A model generated the notes under the pieces. It ran no database searches. It worked only from the letters and a program-made list of their open reading frames with translations, and was not told the origin of the DNA. A stretch of 64,000 nucleotides of DNA from NCBI GenBank assembly GCA_018064525.1, contig JAGHVB010000020.1:1-64000 (forward strand), in the 5' to 3' direction. Positions 24,806 through 33,555 of the stretch are shown here, piece after piece. Each line of letters opens with the position of its first letter. Position 1 is the stretch's first letter. The position numbers were made by a program, and so were the translations under genes. The DNA comes from Candidatus Treponema merdequi (GTDB taxonomy: Bacteria > Spirochaetota > Spirochaetia > Treponematales > Treponemataceae).

Positions 24806-25954
24806 ATGTCTGAAAATCAGGAAAATAAACAGAAAAAATCAATTAAAGAAATAATTTCAGAAATTGGTGTTTCATTTTCGAATACAAAAGAAGTTATGCA
24901 GAATTGTGGTCCGGCTTTTGTATGCTATGCGGTTGCATTATTCCTTCTGATGGGATTTTTTACTCTCATTATTTTTATAGTTTTTAATAAAGGATATGAA
25001 CGCGTAGTTGTTCCGGATGTAGTTGGTACAAACATCATCAAGGCAGAACTTGTTCTGCAGGAAAGTGAACTTTATCCTCGTCTTCAGATGCGTTATTCAG
25101 ATACTCCGGGGCTTGCCGGTCAGGTAATTTCCCAGAGTCCTAAAAAAGGAACTGTTGTAAAAGCTTCGAGCAGAGTTACTCTTGTTGTTTCCCGCGGAAT
25201 TATTTTTGATCATGTCAGAAATTATGTCGGAACAAATCTTGATGCTTTAAAGACAACTCTTGATGCACTTTATGCAGGTGCTGAAATTCCATCTCTGACA
25301 ATTGCTACTCCGATTTTTAAAGTTGATGGGGCTCCTGCCGGAACAATTCTTGAACAGGAACCTGAAGAAGGAACTCCTATTACACAGCCGATTGAATTAA
25401 AATTTATCGTTTCAAGCGGTCCTCAGAAAGCAACTGTTACTGTTCCTGATTTAAAAGGAAAAACAGTAAACGAAGTTCTTGCTGCGATGACAACTTCGAA
25501 ATTGACTTTTGATTTTACACAGCATATTGCGACAGATTCTGAAACTCCGGGAACTGTAGTTAAACAGACTACTAAATCAAATAAGACAGAAGTTGCAGAA
25601 TATTCACATGTTCAGATTGAATTTGCAATGCCTGCTGTAACTGCTCAGGATGATTCTGAAACAGCAGCAAAACCTGTAGACATTAAAAAGAAAACAGAAG
25701 ACGAAGCTGCAGAAGATGCTTCAAAGCGTGATACAACAGGTTATGTTCATGGAATTTTTACAACTGCAATTCCTGAATATCCGTATGCTGTTCCTGTAAA
25801 ACTTGATGTCATTCCTCAGGAAGGAAACCGTTATGGTCTTGCTTCATTCTCTCATGTTGGCGGAGCGTTGTCTGTTCCTTATGCTGTTCCACACGGATCA
25901 GTTATCGTACTCAGCGTTCTGGATCGCGAAGTAGAAAGAACTGCAATTCAGTAA
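24806..25954 (+). CDS. Membrane-anchored PASTA-domain protein without a kinase domain
   Basis: A 382-residue protein. Residues 1-35 are cytoplasmic and charged, 37-62 form one membrane helix, and the rest is outside the membrane. Three PASTA repeats follow at about 66-132, 134-211 and 214-285, each with the GxxLxxA-type helix and a final VxLxVS strand. They usually bind peptidoglycan or beta-lactams. The last 90 residues are a linker and a beta-rich end. No Ser/Thr kinase or transpeptidase domain is attached, so it may guide or sense the cell wall. CAGGTG precedes the ATG. Confidence 0.88.
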   Translation: MSENQENKQKKSIKEIISEIGVSFSNTKEVMQNCGPAFVCYAVALFLLMGFFTLIIFIVFNKGYERVVVPDVVGTNIIKAELVLQESELYPRLQMRYSDTPGLAGQVISQSPKKGTVVKASSRVTLVVSRGIIFDHVRNYVGTNLDALKTTLDALYAGAEIPSLTIATPIFKVDGAPAGTILEQEPEEGTPITQPIELKFIVSSGPQKATVTVPDLKGKTVNEVLAAMTTSKLTFDFTQHIATDSETPGTVVKQTTKSNKTEVAEYSHVQIEFAMPAVTAQDDSETAAKPVDIKKKTEDEAAEDASKRDTTGYVHGIFTTAIPEYPYAVPVKLDVIPQEGNRYGLASFSHVGGALSVPYAVPHGSVIVLSVLDREVERTAIQ

Positions 25955-25961
25955 TACAAAA

Positions 25962-27470
25962 ATGAAAAAGCCCTTAATTTGTCTGACATTAACATGTCCG
26001 ACAATTCAGCAGAATATAAAGCTTATCGAAAAATATCGCCCTTACATCGATCTTGTCGAATTAAGGGCGGATTATCTTGATGAAGATGAATGTCTTCATA
26101 TCAGAAAATTTCCACATCTTGCAAATATTCCATGCATATTAACAATCCGCCGTCGTGTTGATGGCGGCGCTTATCTTGGCGGCGAAGCTGCGCGTACTAT
26201 GCTTTTTGCCCGCGCTATGGCTTTTGCAGATCAGGATAAGAAAAATAATTTTGCGTATGTTGATTTTGAAGATGACTTTCATATTCCGAGTCTTCAGGAT
26301 GCTGCGATGGCTTTTGGAACTCATATCATCAGAAGCTTTCATGATATGAACGGACCTGTCACTGATATTATTGAAAAATGTGATGCAATGAGAAAGACGG
26401 GTTATGAAATTCCAAAGATTGCTTTTATGCCTAAAACACTTTCAGATGTAACTCATCTTTTTGAAGTTTCGAAAAATTTTACTGATTACGAACATATTCT
26501 GTGTGCAATGGGCCCTCTTGGTTTACCTTCGAGAATTCTTGCTGCAAAAACTCATTCGTATCTGACATATACTTCTCCTCTGGAAACTTCCGGTAATACC
26601 GATAATCTTGGTCATCTTGATCCGATAACTTTAAATGATATCTATCATTTCAGAGACATCAATGAAACGACTGACATTTTTGGAATAACAGGCTGGCCTC
26701 TTCCGTTTACATCAAGCCCGGAACTTCACAACAGAGGTTACAAACAGAATAATATCAACGCTGTATATGTTCCAATCAGAACTCCTAAAATTACAGAAGC
26801 AATTGAATTTGCAGAAACTGTCGGAGTAAAGGGAATGTCTGTGACAATTCCGCATAAGGAAAATGTTTTAACGGAACTTCATGATATTGATGAAGAGGTT
26901 GGCGAAATACGAGCTTCCAATACAATTGTCAGAAATGAAAACGGATGGTCTGGTTTTAATACAGATGCTGGTGGATTTTCTGAAGCTTTGTGTGAATTTC
27001 TGGGAGTTGAAAAATTACGAAGGCGCCGTGTAGCAATTATCGGTGCTGGTGGAGCTGCTCGTGCTGTTGCATATGCAGTTAAAAAACTTGGCGGACGTGC
27101 ATGTATTTTTAACAGAACTGTTTCAAATGCAAAACTGATTGCAGATAAATATGGATTTGCATATTCTGCTTTAAATCCTGACTGTCTTTTTGATCTTGAA
27201 TTCTATTCAGACATAATCATTCAGACTACATCAGTAGGAGCAGGACTTTACGCATCTTCAAATACAAATAATGATCCTTTGTACTTTTATAATTTTAAGG
27301 GAACGGAAAGTGTCTTTGACATTATTTATTCTCCGGAAATTACACCGATGATGACGCGTGCAATAGCAGCAGGCTGTCGTGTTATTAACGGATATTCAAT
27401 GTTGAAGTATCAGGGATATAAACAATTTAAAATTTTTACAGGAGTTGATTATGGCAATGACCCAGAGTGA
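25962..27470 (+). CDS. aroDE: Bifunctional 3-dehydroquinate dehydratase (type I) / shikimate dehydrogenase
   Basis: A 502-residue fusion that performs two consecutive steps of the shikimate pathway. Residues 1-230 are type I AroD: the substrate-binding ELRADYLD, His127 in RSFHDM and the Schiff-base Lys152 in PKIAFMP. Residues 238-502 are AroE: PFTSSPELHN (the usual SLSP is altered), catalytic Lys299 in TIPHKE, NTDAGG and the NADP loop GAGGAARAV. Such fusions occur in plants and some bacteria such as chlamydiae. The ATG is 7 nt after the upstream stop with no ribosome binding site, so it is probably translationally coupled. Confidence 0.95.
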   Translation: MKKPLICLTLTCPTIQQNIKLIEKYRPYIDLVELRADYLDEDECLHIRKFPHLANIPCILTIRRRVDGGAYLGGEAARTMLFARAMAFADQDKKNNFAYVDFEDDFHIPSLQDAAMAFGTHIIRSFHDMNGPVTDIIEKCDAMRKTGYEIPKIAFMPKTLSDVTHLFEVSKNFTDYEHILCAMGPLGLPSRILAAKTHSYLTYTSPLETSGNTDNLGHLDPITLNDIYHFRDINETTDIFGITGWPLPFTSSPELHNRGYKQNNINAVYVPIRTPKITEAIEFAETVGVKGMSVTIPHKENVLTELHDIDEEVGEIRASNTIVRNENGWSGFNTDAGGFSEALCEFLGVEKLRRRRVAIIGAGGAARAVAYAVKKLGGRACIFNRTVSNAKLIADKYGFAYSALNPDCLFDLEFYSDIIIQTTSVGAGLYASSNTNNDPLYFYNFKGTESVFDIIYSPEITPMMTRAIAAGCRVINGYSMLKYQGYKQFKIFTGVDYGNDPE

Positions 27471-28170
27471 GCAGAAAGAATTAGTTGCACAGACAGCTAT
27501 TGATACATTGATTAAAAAAGGTCTGATTTTTTCTGGAATGAAAATCGGACTTGGAACAGGTTCTACTGCAGTCCCTGCTGTAAAACATCTTGCAGCGCGC
27601 ATCAAAGACGGAACTGTAAAAGACATCAAGGCAGTTGCTACAAGTTTTGGAACTCAGAATCTCTGTGAAGAACTCGGCATTCCTGTTTATTCAATGAACG
27701 ATAAAATAATCGGCGGTCATCTTGATCTTGCAATTGACGGAGCTGATGAAGTTGATCCAAACAACAATGTAATCAAAGGCGGCGGAGCTGCTCTCCTTCG
27801 AGAAAAAATCGTTGCATATAACTCAACTCAGTTTGTAATTGTTGCAGACTCAACAAAAATCGTAGATACAGTCGGAACAAAATTTCCTCTTCCAGTAGAA
27901 ATCATCGGTGAAGCACGCGTTCCTGTAACTGCAGCTCTCAATGCGCTTGGAGCAAAGTGTGTTCTTCGCGAAGGTGTCAGAAAGTGCGGTCCTGTAATCA
28001 CAGATAACTGCAACCAGCTTTTAGACATCACTTGGGAAAAACCTGTTGATCCAGTTGAGATGGAAGACAAGATTAATAAGATCGTTGGTGTTGTTGAAGT
28101 TGGTTTCTTTACAAAAAATAAGCCGATCGTTTTCACAATCGACGCTGACTGCAAAGTAATCGAAAGATAA
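27451..28170 (+). CDS. rpiA: Ribose-5-phosphate isomerase A
   Basis: A 239-residue isomerase linking ribulose 5-phosphate and ribose 5-phosphate in the pentose pathway, which feeds nucleotide and aromatic synthesis. Signatures are GLGTGSTA, DGADEVDP and KGGGAALLREKI, the last two holding active-site Asp, Lys and Glu residues. I start at ATG 27451 because AGGAG lies 6 nt upstream; ATG 27457 is also possible. The start overlaps the end of aroDE by 20 bases, with its ribosome binding site inside that gene. Confidence 0.95.
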   Translation: MAMTQSEQKELVAQTAIDTLIKKGLIFSGMKIGLGTGSTAVPAVKHLAARIKDGTVKDIKAVATSFGTQNLCEELGIPVYSMNDKIIGGHLDLAIDGADEVDPNNNVIKGGGAALLREKIVAYNSTQFVIVADSTKIVDTVGTKFPLPVEIIGEARVPVTAALNALGAKCVLREGVRKCGPVITDNCNQLLDITWEKPVDPVEMEDKINKIVGVVEVGFFTKNKPIVFTIDADCKVIER

Positions 28171-28173
28171 AAA

Positions 28174-29547
28174 ATGTTCGCACCGTATCCAGAAGAAAAG
28201 GCAAAAGAATACGCACGCGATTTTATTTCAGAATTAGAAGCCGGACATGAGTTGAGTAATTTTAACGGAATGTTCGGTATTCTTGTCTGTAAAAGAAATG
28301 ATGACAGAAAGGTGGAATCCGACGCGGATTGCGAAACGATTACAAGGTGTGATGTCCAAGCGGGTTGTGAAATTGTTTACGGCGATGATGTTGTTTTACG
28401 CGCGTTTTCAGGGCAGTGTAATTCTCGATGGAATGTTTCCGGTTTTGTTCCGGCGCTCGTTGATCAGGTGAAATATGACAATGCAGTCATCGACAACGAC
28501 AAAGAGATTCACGAGCTTTCAGAAATTCCACAAGATGAAACTGCTGAACAGAAAAAACTCCGTGATGAAAAGCGTATAGCTCTTTGTAATGAAACTCTTT
28601 CAAAAATATATTCCCTTTACAATTTTACATGCGCAGATAAAACAGAAAGTAATTTCAAAAAGCTTTCTCAGAAAATAAAATTTAATTCAAACGAAGAAAC
28701 AGAAAAACTTTTACCGACAGGAACCGGTGACTGCGCGGCTCCAAAACTTCTGTCGTATGCGTTTTCTCATAATCTTGTTCCGTATTCGATGACTGAGTTT
28801 TACTGGGGAAAACCGAATACTCATCTTGAGCATAAAAAATTCTATCCGCCATGTGATGAAAAGTGCGGTTTTATTTTACCAGAGATTCTTGGAATTGAAA
28901 TTTTATATCGCGATGAAAATATTATTGTTGTGAATAAAACTTCAGGATTGCTTGCTGTTCCGGGAAGAGGACCTGATAAGCAGGATTGTGTCGTTAACAG
29001 AGTGAAAAATCTTTTTCCGTTCTGTATTGAACAGCCTTCTGTTCATAGGCTTGATATGGATACTTCGGGTCTTATGGTTTTAGCATTTGATGAAGAGTCA
29101 CACAGAAATCTTTCGATGCAGTTTGAAAAAGGCGAAGTTTTTAAAAAATATATTGCAGTGCTCGACGGTGTTTTAAAAGTTCCTGATAATACAGAAGGTC
29201 AGTTTAAGTTAAAATTCCGGCTTGATGTTGATAACAGACCGCATCAGATTTATGACGAGGTTTACGGCAAAGAAGGAATTACAGACTGGAAAAAACTTCG
29301 CGTGTTCAAGATGAAAGGCCGTGATGTGACGAGTGTCGAGTTTATTCCACTTACCGGAAGAACGCATCAGCTCAGACTGGCTTCATCGAGTGAACATGGA
29401 TTTAACATTCCGATTGTCGGAGATAATCTTTACGGACATCAGGATGAAGGCCAGAGACTTTTGCTTCATTCGGGTTATTTATGTTTTACACATCCGGTAA
29501 CTGGTGCTAGAATGGAATTCATTAAAGAACCGGATTTTAAATATTGA
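28174..29547 (+). CDS. RluA-family pseudouridine synthase with N-terminal extension
   Basis: A 457-residue protein. Residues about 240-457 are the catalytic domain: HRLDMDTSGL with the nucleophilic Asp, then LTGRTHQLRLA. The first 230 residues form an extension that includes GTGDCAAPKLL and EFYWG, features I recall from the long RluA-type synthases of gamma-proteobacteria. RNA target unknown. It begins 3 nt after rpiA with no clear ribosome binding site, so it is likely coupled. This is a different subtype from the one at 13981. Confidence 0.85.
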   Translation: MFAPYPEEKAKEYARDFISELEAGHELSNFNGMFGILVCKRNDDRKVESDADCETITRCDVQAGCEIVYGDDVVLRAFSGQCNSRWNVSGFVPALVDQVKYDNAVIDNDKEIHELSEIPQDETAEQKKLRDEKRIALCNETLSKIYSLYNFTCADKTESNFKKLSQKIKFNSNEETEKLLPTGTGDCAAPKLLSYAFSHNLVPYSMTEFYWGKPNTHLEHKKFYPPCDEKCGFILPEILGIEILYRDENIIVVNKTSGLLAVPGRGPDKQDCVVNRVKNLFPFCIEQPSVHRLDMDTSGLMVLAFDEESHRNLSMQFEKGEVFKKYIAVLDGVLKVPDNTEGQFKLKFRLDVDNRPHQIYDEVYGKEGITDWKKLRVFKMKGRDVTSVEFIPLTGRTHQLRLASSSEHGFNIPIVGDNLYGHQDEGQRLLLHSGYLCFTHPVTGARMEFIKEPDFKY

Positions 29548-29594
29548 TTCCGGTTATTAAAACTGTTTATATCTTTAAGTCAGAGGAGATAAAA

Positions 29595-30611
29595 ATGACA
29601 TACGCTGAATTATTGGAAAAAGCGAGAGAATCACTTGGAGAAAAATGCAAAGCCTGCCCTGTTTGCAACGGCCGTGCATGTTCAAATAAAATGCCAGGTC
29701 CTGGTGCAAAGGGAACTGGAAGCACAAGCCAGAAAAATTATGATGCATGGCAGAAAATTGAAATCAATATGGACACAATCCACACAAACAATGAAATCGA
29801 TATGTCTGTTGAACTCTTTGGAAAGAAGTTTGCTCTTCCTGTTTTTGCAGGCCCGGTCGGTGCTGTTACACTTCATTACAGTGATAAATACAACGATATG
29901 AGTTATAACGATGTTCTTGTTTCTGCCTGTGCAAAAAATGGAATTGCAGCGTTCACTGGAGACGGAACTAATCCTGATGTCATGAAGGCAGCTGGTGTTG
30001 CATTGAAAGCTGCTGATGGAATGGGTGTTCCGACTATCAAGCCGTGGAGTGCACAGATGGTAAAAGAAAAATATGATCTTGTAAAAGATGCAAAACCTTT
30101 TGCTGTTGCAATGGATGTTGATGGTGCAGGACTTCCGTTTTTGAATGGATTTAATCCGCCGGCTGGTTTTAAAAGTGAAGCAGAGTTGAAAGAAGTGATT
30201 TCAATGGTTGATGTTCCATTTATCGTAAAAGGAATTATGACTGTTGATGGCGCAAAGAAAGCTCTCAGAGCCGGAGCAAAAGGAATTATCGTTTCAAATC
30301 ATGGAGGCCGCGTTCAGGATGGATGCAGAGCAACTGCGGATGTTCTTCCGGAAATTGTAAAAGCTGTCGGAAAAAAAATGACGGTTATTGTTGACGGCGG
30401 AATCAGATGTGGAACAGATATATTCAAAGCACTCGCTTTGGGTGCAGACGCTGTTATGATTGCGCGTCCTTTTGTAAGTGCGGTTTACGGAGCAGGTGAA
30501 GAAGGCGTAAAAGTTTTAATCGATAAATACAAAGGTGAACTTGAAGATGTCATGAATATGACAGGTGCTTCAAAGATTTCAGAGATCAAGAGAAGCATGA
30601 TTCATTGCTAA
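29595..30611 (+). CDS. FMN-dependent alpha-hydroxy-acid dehydrogenase or oxidase family protein with N-terminal Cys motif
   Basis: A 338-residue protein; ATG 29595 is chosen because GAGGAG is 6-7 nt upstream, although the frame is open from 29544. Residues about 60-330 are the FMN barrel: SNHGGR gives catalytic His236 and Arg239, Lys212 is in IVKGI, and DGGIRCG and ARPF bind the FMN phosphate. The N-terminus carries Cys18, Cys21, Cys24 and Cys29 (Cx2Cx2Cx4C), not found in glycolate or lactate oxidase and possibly an Fe-S or zinc site. Lactate or a similar 2-hydroxyacid is a plausible substrate. A paralogue sits at 37451. Confidence 0.85.
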   Translation: MTYAELLEKARESLGEKCKACPVCNGRACSNKMPGPGAKGTGSTSQKNYDAWQKIEINMDTIHTNNEIDMSVELFGKKFALPVFAGPVGAVTLHYSDKYNDMSYNDVLVSACAKNGIAAFTGDGTNPDVMKAAGVALKAADGMGVPTIKPWSAQMVKEKYDLVKDAKPFAVAMDVDGAGLPFLNGFNPPAGFKSEAELKEVISMVDVPFIVKGIMTVDGAKKALRAGAKGIIVSNHGGRVQDGCRATADVLPEIVKAVGKKMTVIVDGGIRCGTDIFKALALGADAVMIARPFVSAVYGAGEEGVKVLIDKYKGELEDVMNMTGASKISEIKRSMIHC

Positions 30612-30662
30612 TATTTTTTGGTTAAGAAAAGACACAAGTTTTAAATGCCAATAATATAAACT

Positions 30663-30695
30663 AAAAACGGACATCAATTCAGATGTCCGTTTTTT
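30663..30695. terminator. Bidirectional terminator between the FMN dehydrogenase and era
   Basis: A perfect stem ACGGACATC / GATGTCCGT with a 6-nt loop, flanked by A-rich sequence on the left and T-rich on the right (T-run 30690-30695), so it can end transcription from both convergent genes. Confidence 0.85.
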
Positions 30696-30698
30696 ATT

Positions 30699-31703
30699 CT
30701 AGTTTAACAGTTTGTTCAAAATCGGATCTTTCTGTCTCCAGTTTTTTACAACTTTTACCTGTAAATCAAGATCAATTTTGTAATCAAAGATTTTTCTTAA
30801 TTCTTTAATTGATTCTATTCTGATTGTTTTAATCATTGAAGCGCCTTTTCCGATTACGATTCCTTTCTGCGAATCTCGTTCTACGCATAAGAAAGCGCGT
30901 ACCCACAATGTCTTTCCGTTATTTTTAAATTCCATATCAGCAATATCAACATAAAGTGCATGAGGAATTTCCTGTGTCAGTCTGTTTATTGCCTGACCGC
31001 GGACTACTTCTGCAATTCTGAATCCTACTTCCTGATCTGTGTAATATTCTTCCGGATAAAGATGCGGTGCAACAGGGGCAAGTTCATAGAGTGCCTGTAA
31101 AACTTCATTTATGTTTGAATCATTTTTTGCTGAAATTTCAATGATGCGTTTTTCGTCTATTTCAGGGATTACAGAATTGATGAATATTTTTGCTTTCTGC
31201 GGATTTGATTCTTTTGTATCAATTTTGTTAATTGCAACGATTGTTTTAGATGCGAAAGGTTTAATAAGTTCTGCGGTAAGCTGTTCTTCTTCACCACAAT
31301 CTCTTGTTGAATCGATTACATATAAAATACATTCAGCAGCTTCAATCTGGTCTCGTGCGGTTTCCTGAAGTTTGAGGTTTAATTTTTTGTCTGACTGATG
31401 ATAACCCGGAGTGTCAACGAAAACAAGCTGTCCGAAAGATGTATTTACAATTCCTTTAATTGCATTTCTTGTTGTCTGAGGAATCGGGCTTACGATTGAA
31501 ACCGGTTCACCGGCTGCAGTATTGAGAAATGTTGATTTTCCTGAGGATGGTCTTCCTATGATTGCAACCATTGCGGTTTTTGGACCTGCCGGTTCATAGT
31601 TGTTGTTCTGATAGTCATCCGGATTGATTGAGACCGGAGTTTGGGAAGTTCCATTAAAAAAATCTTTTACACTGAAATTTTCTTCTGATAATTCTTTTGT
31701 CAT
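30699..31703 (-). CDS. era: GTPase Era
   Basis: A 334-residue GTPase that binds 16S rRNA and helps mature the 30S subunit. The G motifs are intact: GRPSSGKS (G1), DTPG (G3), NKID (G4) and SAK (G5). The C-terminal KH domain contains VIGKGASMIKTI. Residues 1-42 are an extra, Asn- and Ser-rich N-terminal extension compared with E. coli Era. The promoter on the minus strand has its -10 box 7 nt before the ATG and there is no ribosome binding site, so the mRNA is probably leaderless. Confidence 0.95.
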   Translation of the reverse strand: MTKELSEENFSVKDFFNGTSQTPVSINPDDYQNNNYEPAGPKTAMVAIIGRPSSGKSTFLNTAAGEPVSIVSPIPQTTRNAIKGIVNTSFGQLVFVDTPGYHQSDKKLNLKLQETARDQIEAAECILYVIDSTRDCGEEEQLTAELIKPFASKTIVAINKIDTKESNPQKAKIFINSVIPEIDEKRIIEISAKNDSNINEVLQALYELAPVAPHLYPEEYYTDQEVGFRIAEVVRGQAINRLTQEIPHALYVDIADMEFKNNGKTLWVRAFLCVERDSQKGIVIGKGASMIKTIRIESIKELRKIFDYKIDLDLQVKVVKNWRQKDPILNKLLN

Positions 31704-31710
31704 GTCAGAT

Positions 31711-31738
31711 ATTATATAGGAAAAATAATTTTTGACAA
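31711..31738 (-). promoter_or_regulatory. Promoter of era, probably leaderless
   Basis: On the minus strand: TTGTCA, 16-nt spacer, TATAAT, then 7 nt to the ATG at 31703. Its -35 box overlaps that of the divergent promoter at 31732. Confidence 0.65.
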
Positions 31739-31761
31739 AGTATATTTTTGAGGTTTATAAT
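31732..31761 (+). promoter_or_regulatory. Consensus promoter for the SUMF1-like lipoprotein gene
   Basis: TTGACA at 31732-31737 and TATAAT at 31756-31761, both perfect, with an 18-nt spacer. The predicted 5' leader is about 62 nt and includes a normal AGAGGA ribosome binding site before 31830. The -35 hexamer shares five bases with that of era on the other strand. Confidence 0.75.
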
Positions 31762-31829
31762 TTATATGTGAATTTTTCTTTTCACAAATCATTTAATAAA
31801 AAAATCATATTACATAAAAGAGGAATTTA

Positions 31830-32759
31830 ATGAAAATAAACCGCAGCTTTTTGGCAGCTGTATGTTTCACTTTGAGTGTATTAACTTTATCAGGCTGTAA
31901 AAAAAATATAGAAATGATTAAAGTTAAAGGTGGAACTTTTACAACAGCACAGATAAATAAAATTTCAGAAGTTAGAATTGCTCAAAAAGACATTATGGAT
32001 GAAAATTCTCCTGATTTTTCACTTTCTGTAAGTGATTTTTATATTTCTAAATTCGAAATTACTCAGGAACTTTATAAAAAAATAATGGAATCAGATTCAG
32101 AAGCGAATGCAGAACCGTCGTATTTTTGTCAGGATAATTATGCAAATGAGAAACAGGAGTTGCGTCCTGTTGAAAAAGTCACCTGGTATGATGCGGTTGC
32201 ATTTTGCAATGCATTAAGTAAAAAGGAAGGTCTTCAGCCGGTATATCAGATTGAAGGAATTCAGCGTTATACAAAAGACTATGCAATTAAAAAGGCAGAA
32301 GTTACTGCTGATTTTTCAAAGAATGGATATAGACTTCCAACTCATGCAGAGTGGTTGTGGGCTGCCTGTGGTGGAGTTAAGGAACGAAAAATTTTAAAAT
32401 ATTCCGGAAGCAATGATATTGAAGAAGTTGCGTGGCATTCATTCAATTCAAAGGAGATGACCCATCAGGTTGGTTTAAGAAAACCAAATGCACTTGGCAT
32501 TTATGATATGACTGGTAATGTTGCAGAATGGTGCTGGGATTGTGTCTGGAATGATGAATTTCAGAATAAGGAATATGTAAATTATACAGGACCTCAGGAA
32601 GGAAGTTACAGGTATATTAAAGGCGGTTGTTTTGTAGAAGTTTCTGCCGGAGCACCGTTTCCTTGTGAAACATTTGAAAAACTTGGTGGTGCTCAATTTT
32701 TGAGATATTACAATACCGGATTCCGTGTTGTCAGAAATATTAAAAAATCAGGAAAGTAA
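31830..32759 (+). CDS. Formylglycine-generating-enzyme (SUMF1)-like lipoprotein
   Basis: A 309-residue protein. Its signal peptide ends in a lipobox LSGC with Cys23 lipidated. The mature part is a C-type-lectin-related SUMF1 domain: FYISKFEITQELY, RPVEKVTWYDAVAFCNALS, GYRLPTHAEWLWAA, GNVAEWCWD and a final NTGFRVVR. The catalytic cysteine pair of true formylglycine-generating enzymes is not convincingly present, and no sulfatase gene is near, so it may have a structural or binding role in the envelope. It has its own consensus promoter and AGAGGA site. Confidence 0.85.
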   Translation: MKINRSFLAAVCFTLSVLTLSGCKKNIEMIKVKGGTFTTAQINKISEVRIAQKDIMDENSPDFSLSVSDFYISKFEITQELYKKIMESDSEANAEPSYFCQDNYANEKQELRPVEKVTWYDAVAFCNALSKKEGLQPVYQIEGIQRYTKDYAIKKAEVTADFSKNGYRLPTHAEWLWAACGGVKERKILKYSGSNDIEEVAWHSFNSKEMTHQVGLRKPNALGIYDMTGNVAEWCWDCVWNDEFQNKEYVNYTGPQEGSYRYIKGGCFVEVSAGAPFPCETFEKLGGAQFLRYYNTGFRVVRNIKKSGK

Positions 32760-32790
32760 ATAAAATATCAAATCAGTAAAAAGGTAAAAA

Positions 32791-33522
32791 ATGGAAACGA
32801 TTACAAATTTAGTTGAGTATTACGATGAGTTGTATCCGGTAACACAGGAGCAGTTTGATTTTTATAATTCAATTTTGGAAACTTTTTCAAAACCTGTCAG
32901 ATTTTTAAATGTTGGTTGTGGAACAGGAATTCTTGAAAACCGTCTGGCAAAAGACATGACAGATGTAACAGGTCTTGAAACAATAAAAGAACTTCTTGAA
33001 TCTGCTGCGAGAAAACGACGTAATCAGCTTATGGCAGTAAGATTTTTTCAGATGTCTACAATCGAAATGGTACGGTTTTTGGGGAAAGGTTTTTATAATG
33101 TGATATCGTGCCTTAATGACAGAATTATTTTCATTCATGATAAAGTTTTGTTAAGAAAATTCTTTTTTGACTGTAAGCAGCTGTTAGTTGAGAATGGAAT
33201 TATTGTTCTTCAGCTTTCAAATTATAATTTATTTAAAAAAAATCAGCCGGTTAATCTTCCGAAAAAAAATAGTATCAGAGTTTCACTTTCAAGTAAAATT
33301 GAACCTGCAGATGATGGTGAATATTTTCTGACATCAGACATCGAAACAGGTAACGGAAAAAAGCTTCCTGTTTATGACAGAGTGAAAGTTTATCCTGTTG
33401 TACAGTCAGAGATTGCTGATTTTGCAAAAGAAGCAGGATTTAATTCTGTAGAATTTTATTCAGATTATAAAAAGACTCCCGCATCTGAATCGAGCGAGAG
33501 TCTTGTAGTCATAATCAGATAA
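32791..33522 (+). CDS. Class I SAM-dependent methyltransferase
   Basis: A 243-residue protein with SAM-binding motif I VGCGTG at 41-46 and a downstream acidic motif II (TGLE). The rest fits a small-molecule or ubiquinone-type Rossmann methyltransferase, but the substrate is unknown. There is a weak AAAGGT ribosome binding site and it starts 31 nt after the lipoprotein gene, so it is probably cotranscribed with it. It converges with ftsK. Confidence 0.8.
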   Translation: METITNLVEYYDELYPVTQEQFDFYNSILETFSKPVRFLNVGCGTGILENRLAKDMTDVTGLETIKELLESAARKRRNQLMAVRFFQMSTIEMVRFLGKGFYNVISCLNDRIIFIHDKVLLRKFFFDCKQLLVENGIIVLQLSNYNLFKKNQPVNLPKKNSIRVSLSSKIEPADDGEYFLTSDIETGNGKKLPVYDRVKVYPVVQSEIADFAKEAGFNSVEFYSDYKKTPASESSESLVVIIR

Positions 33523-33555
33523 ATTTTATCAGTTGTTTTTCAAAAAATATTCTGT

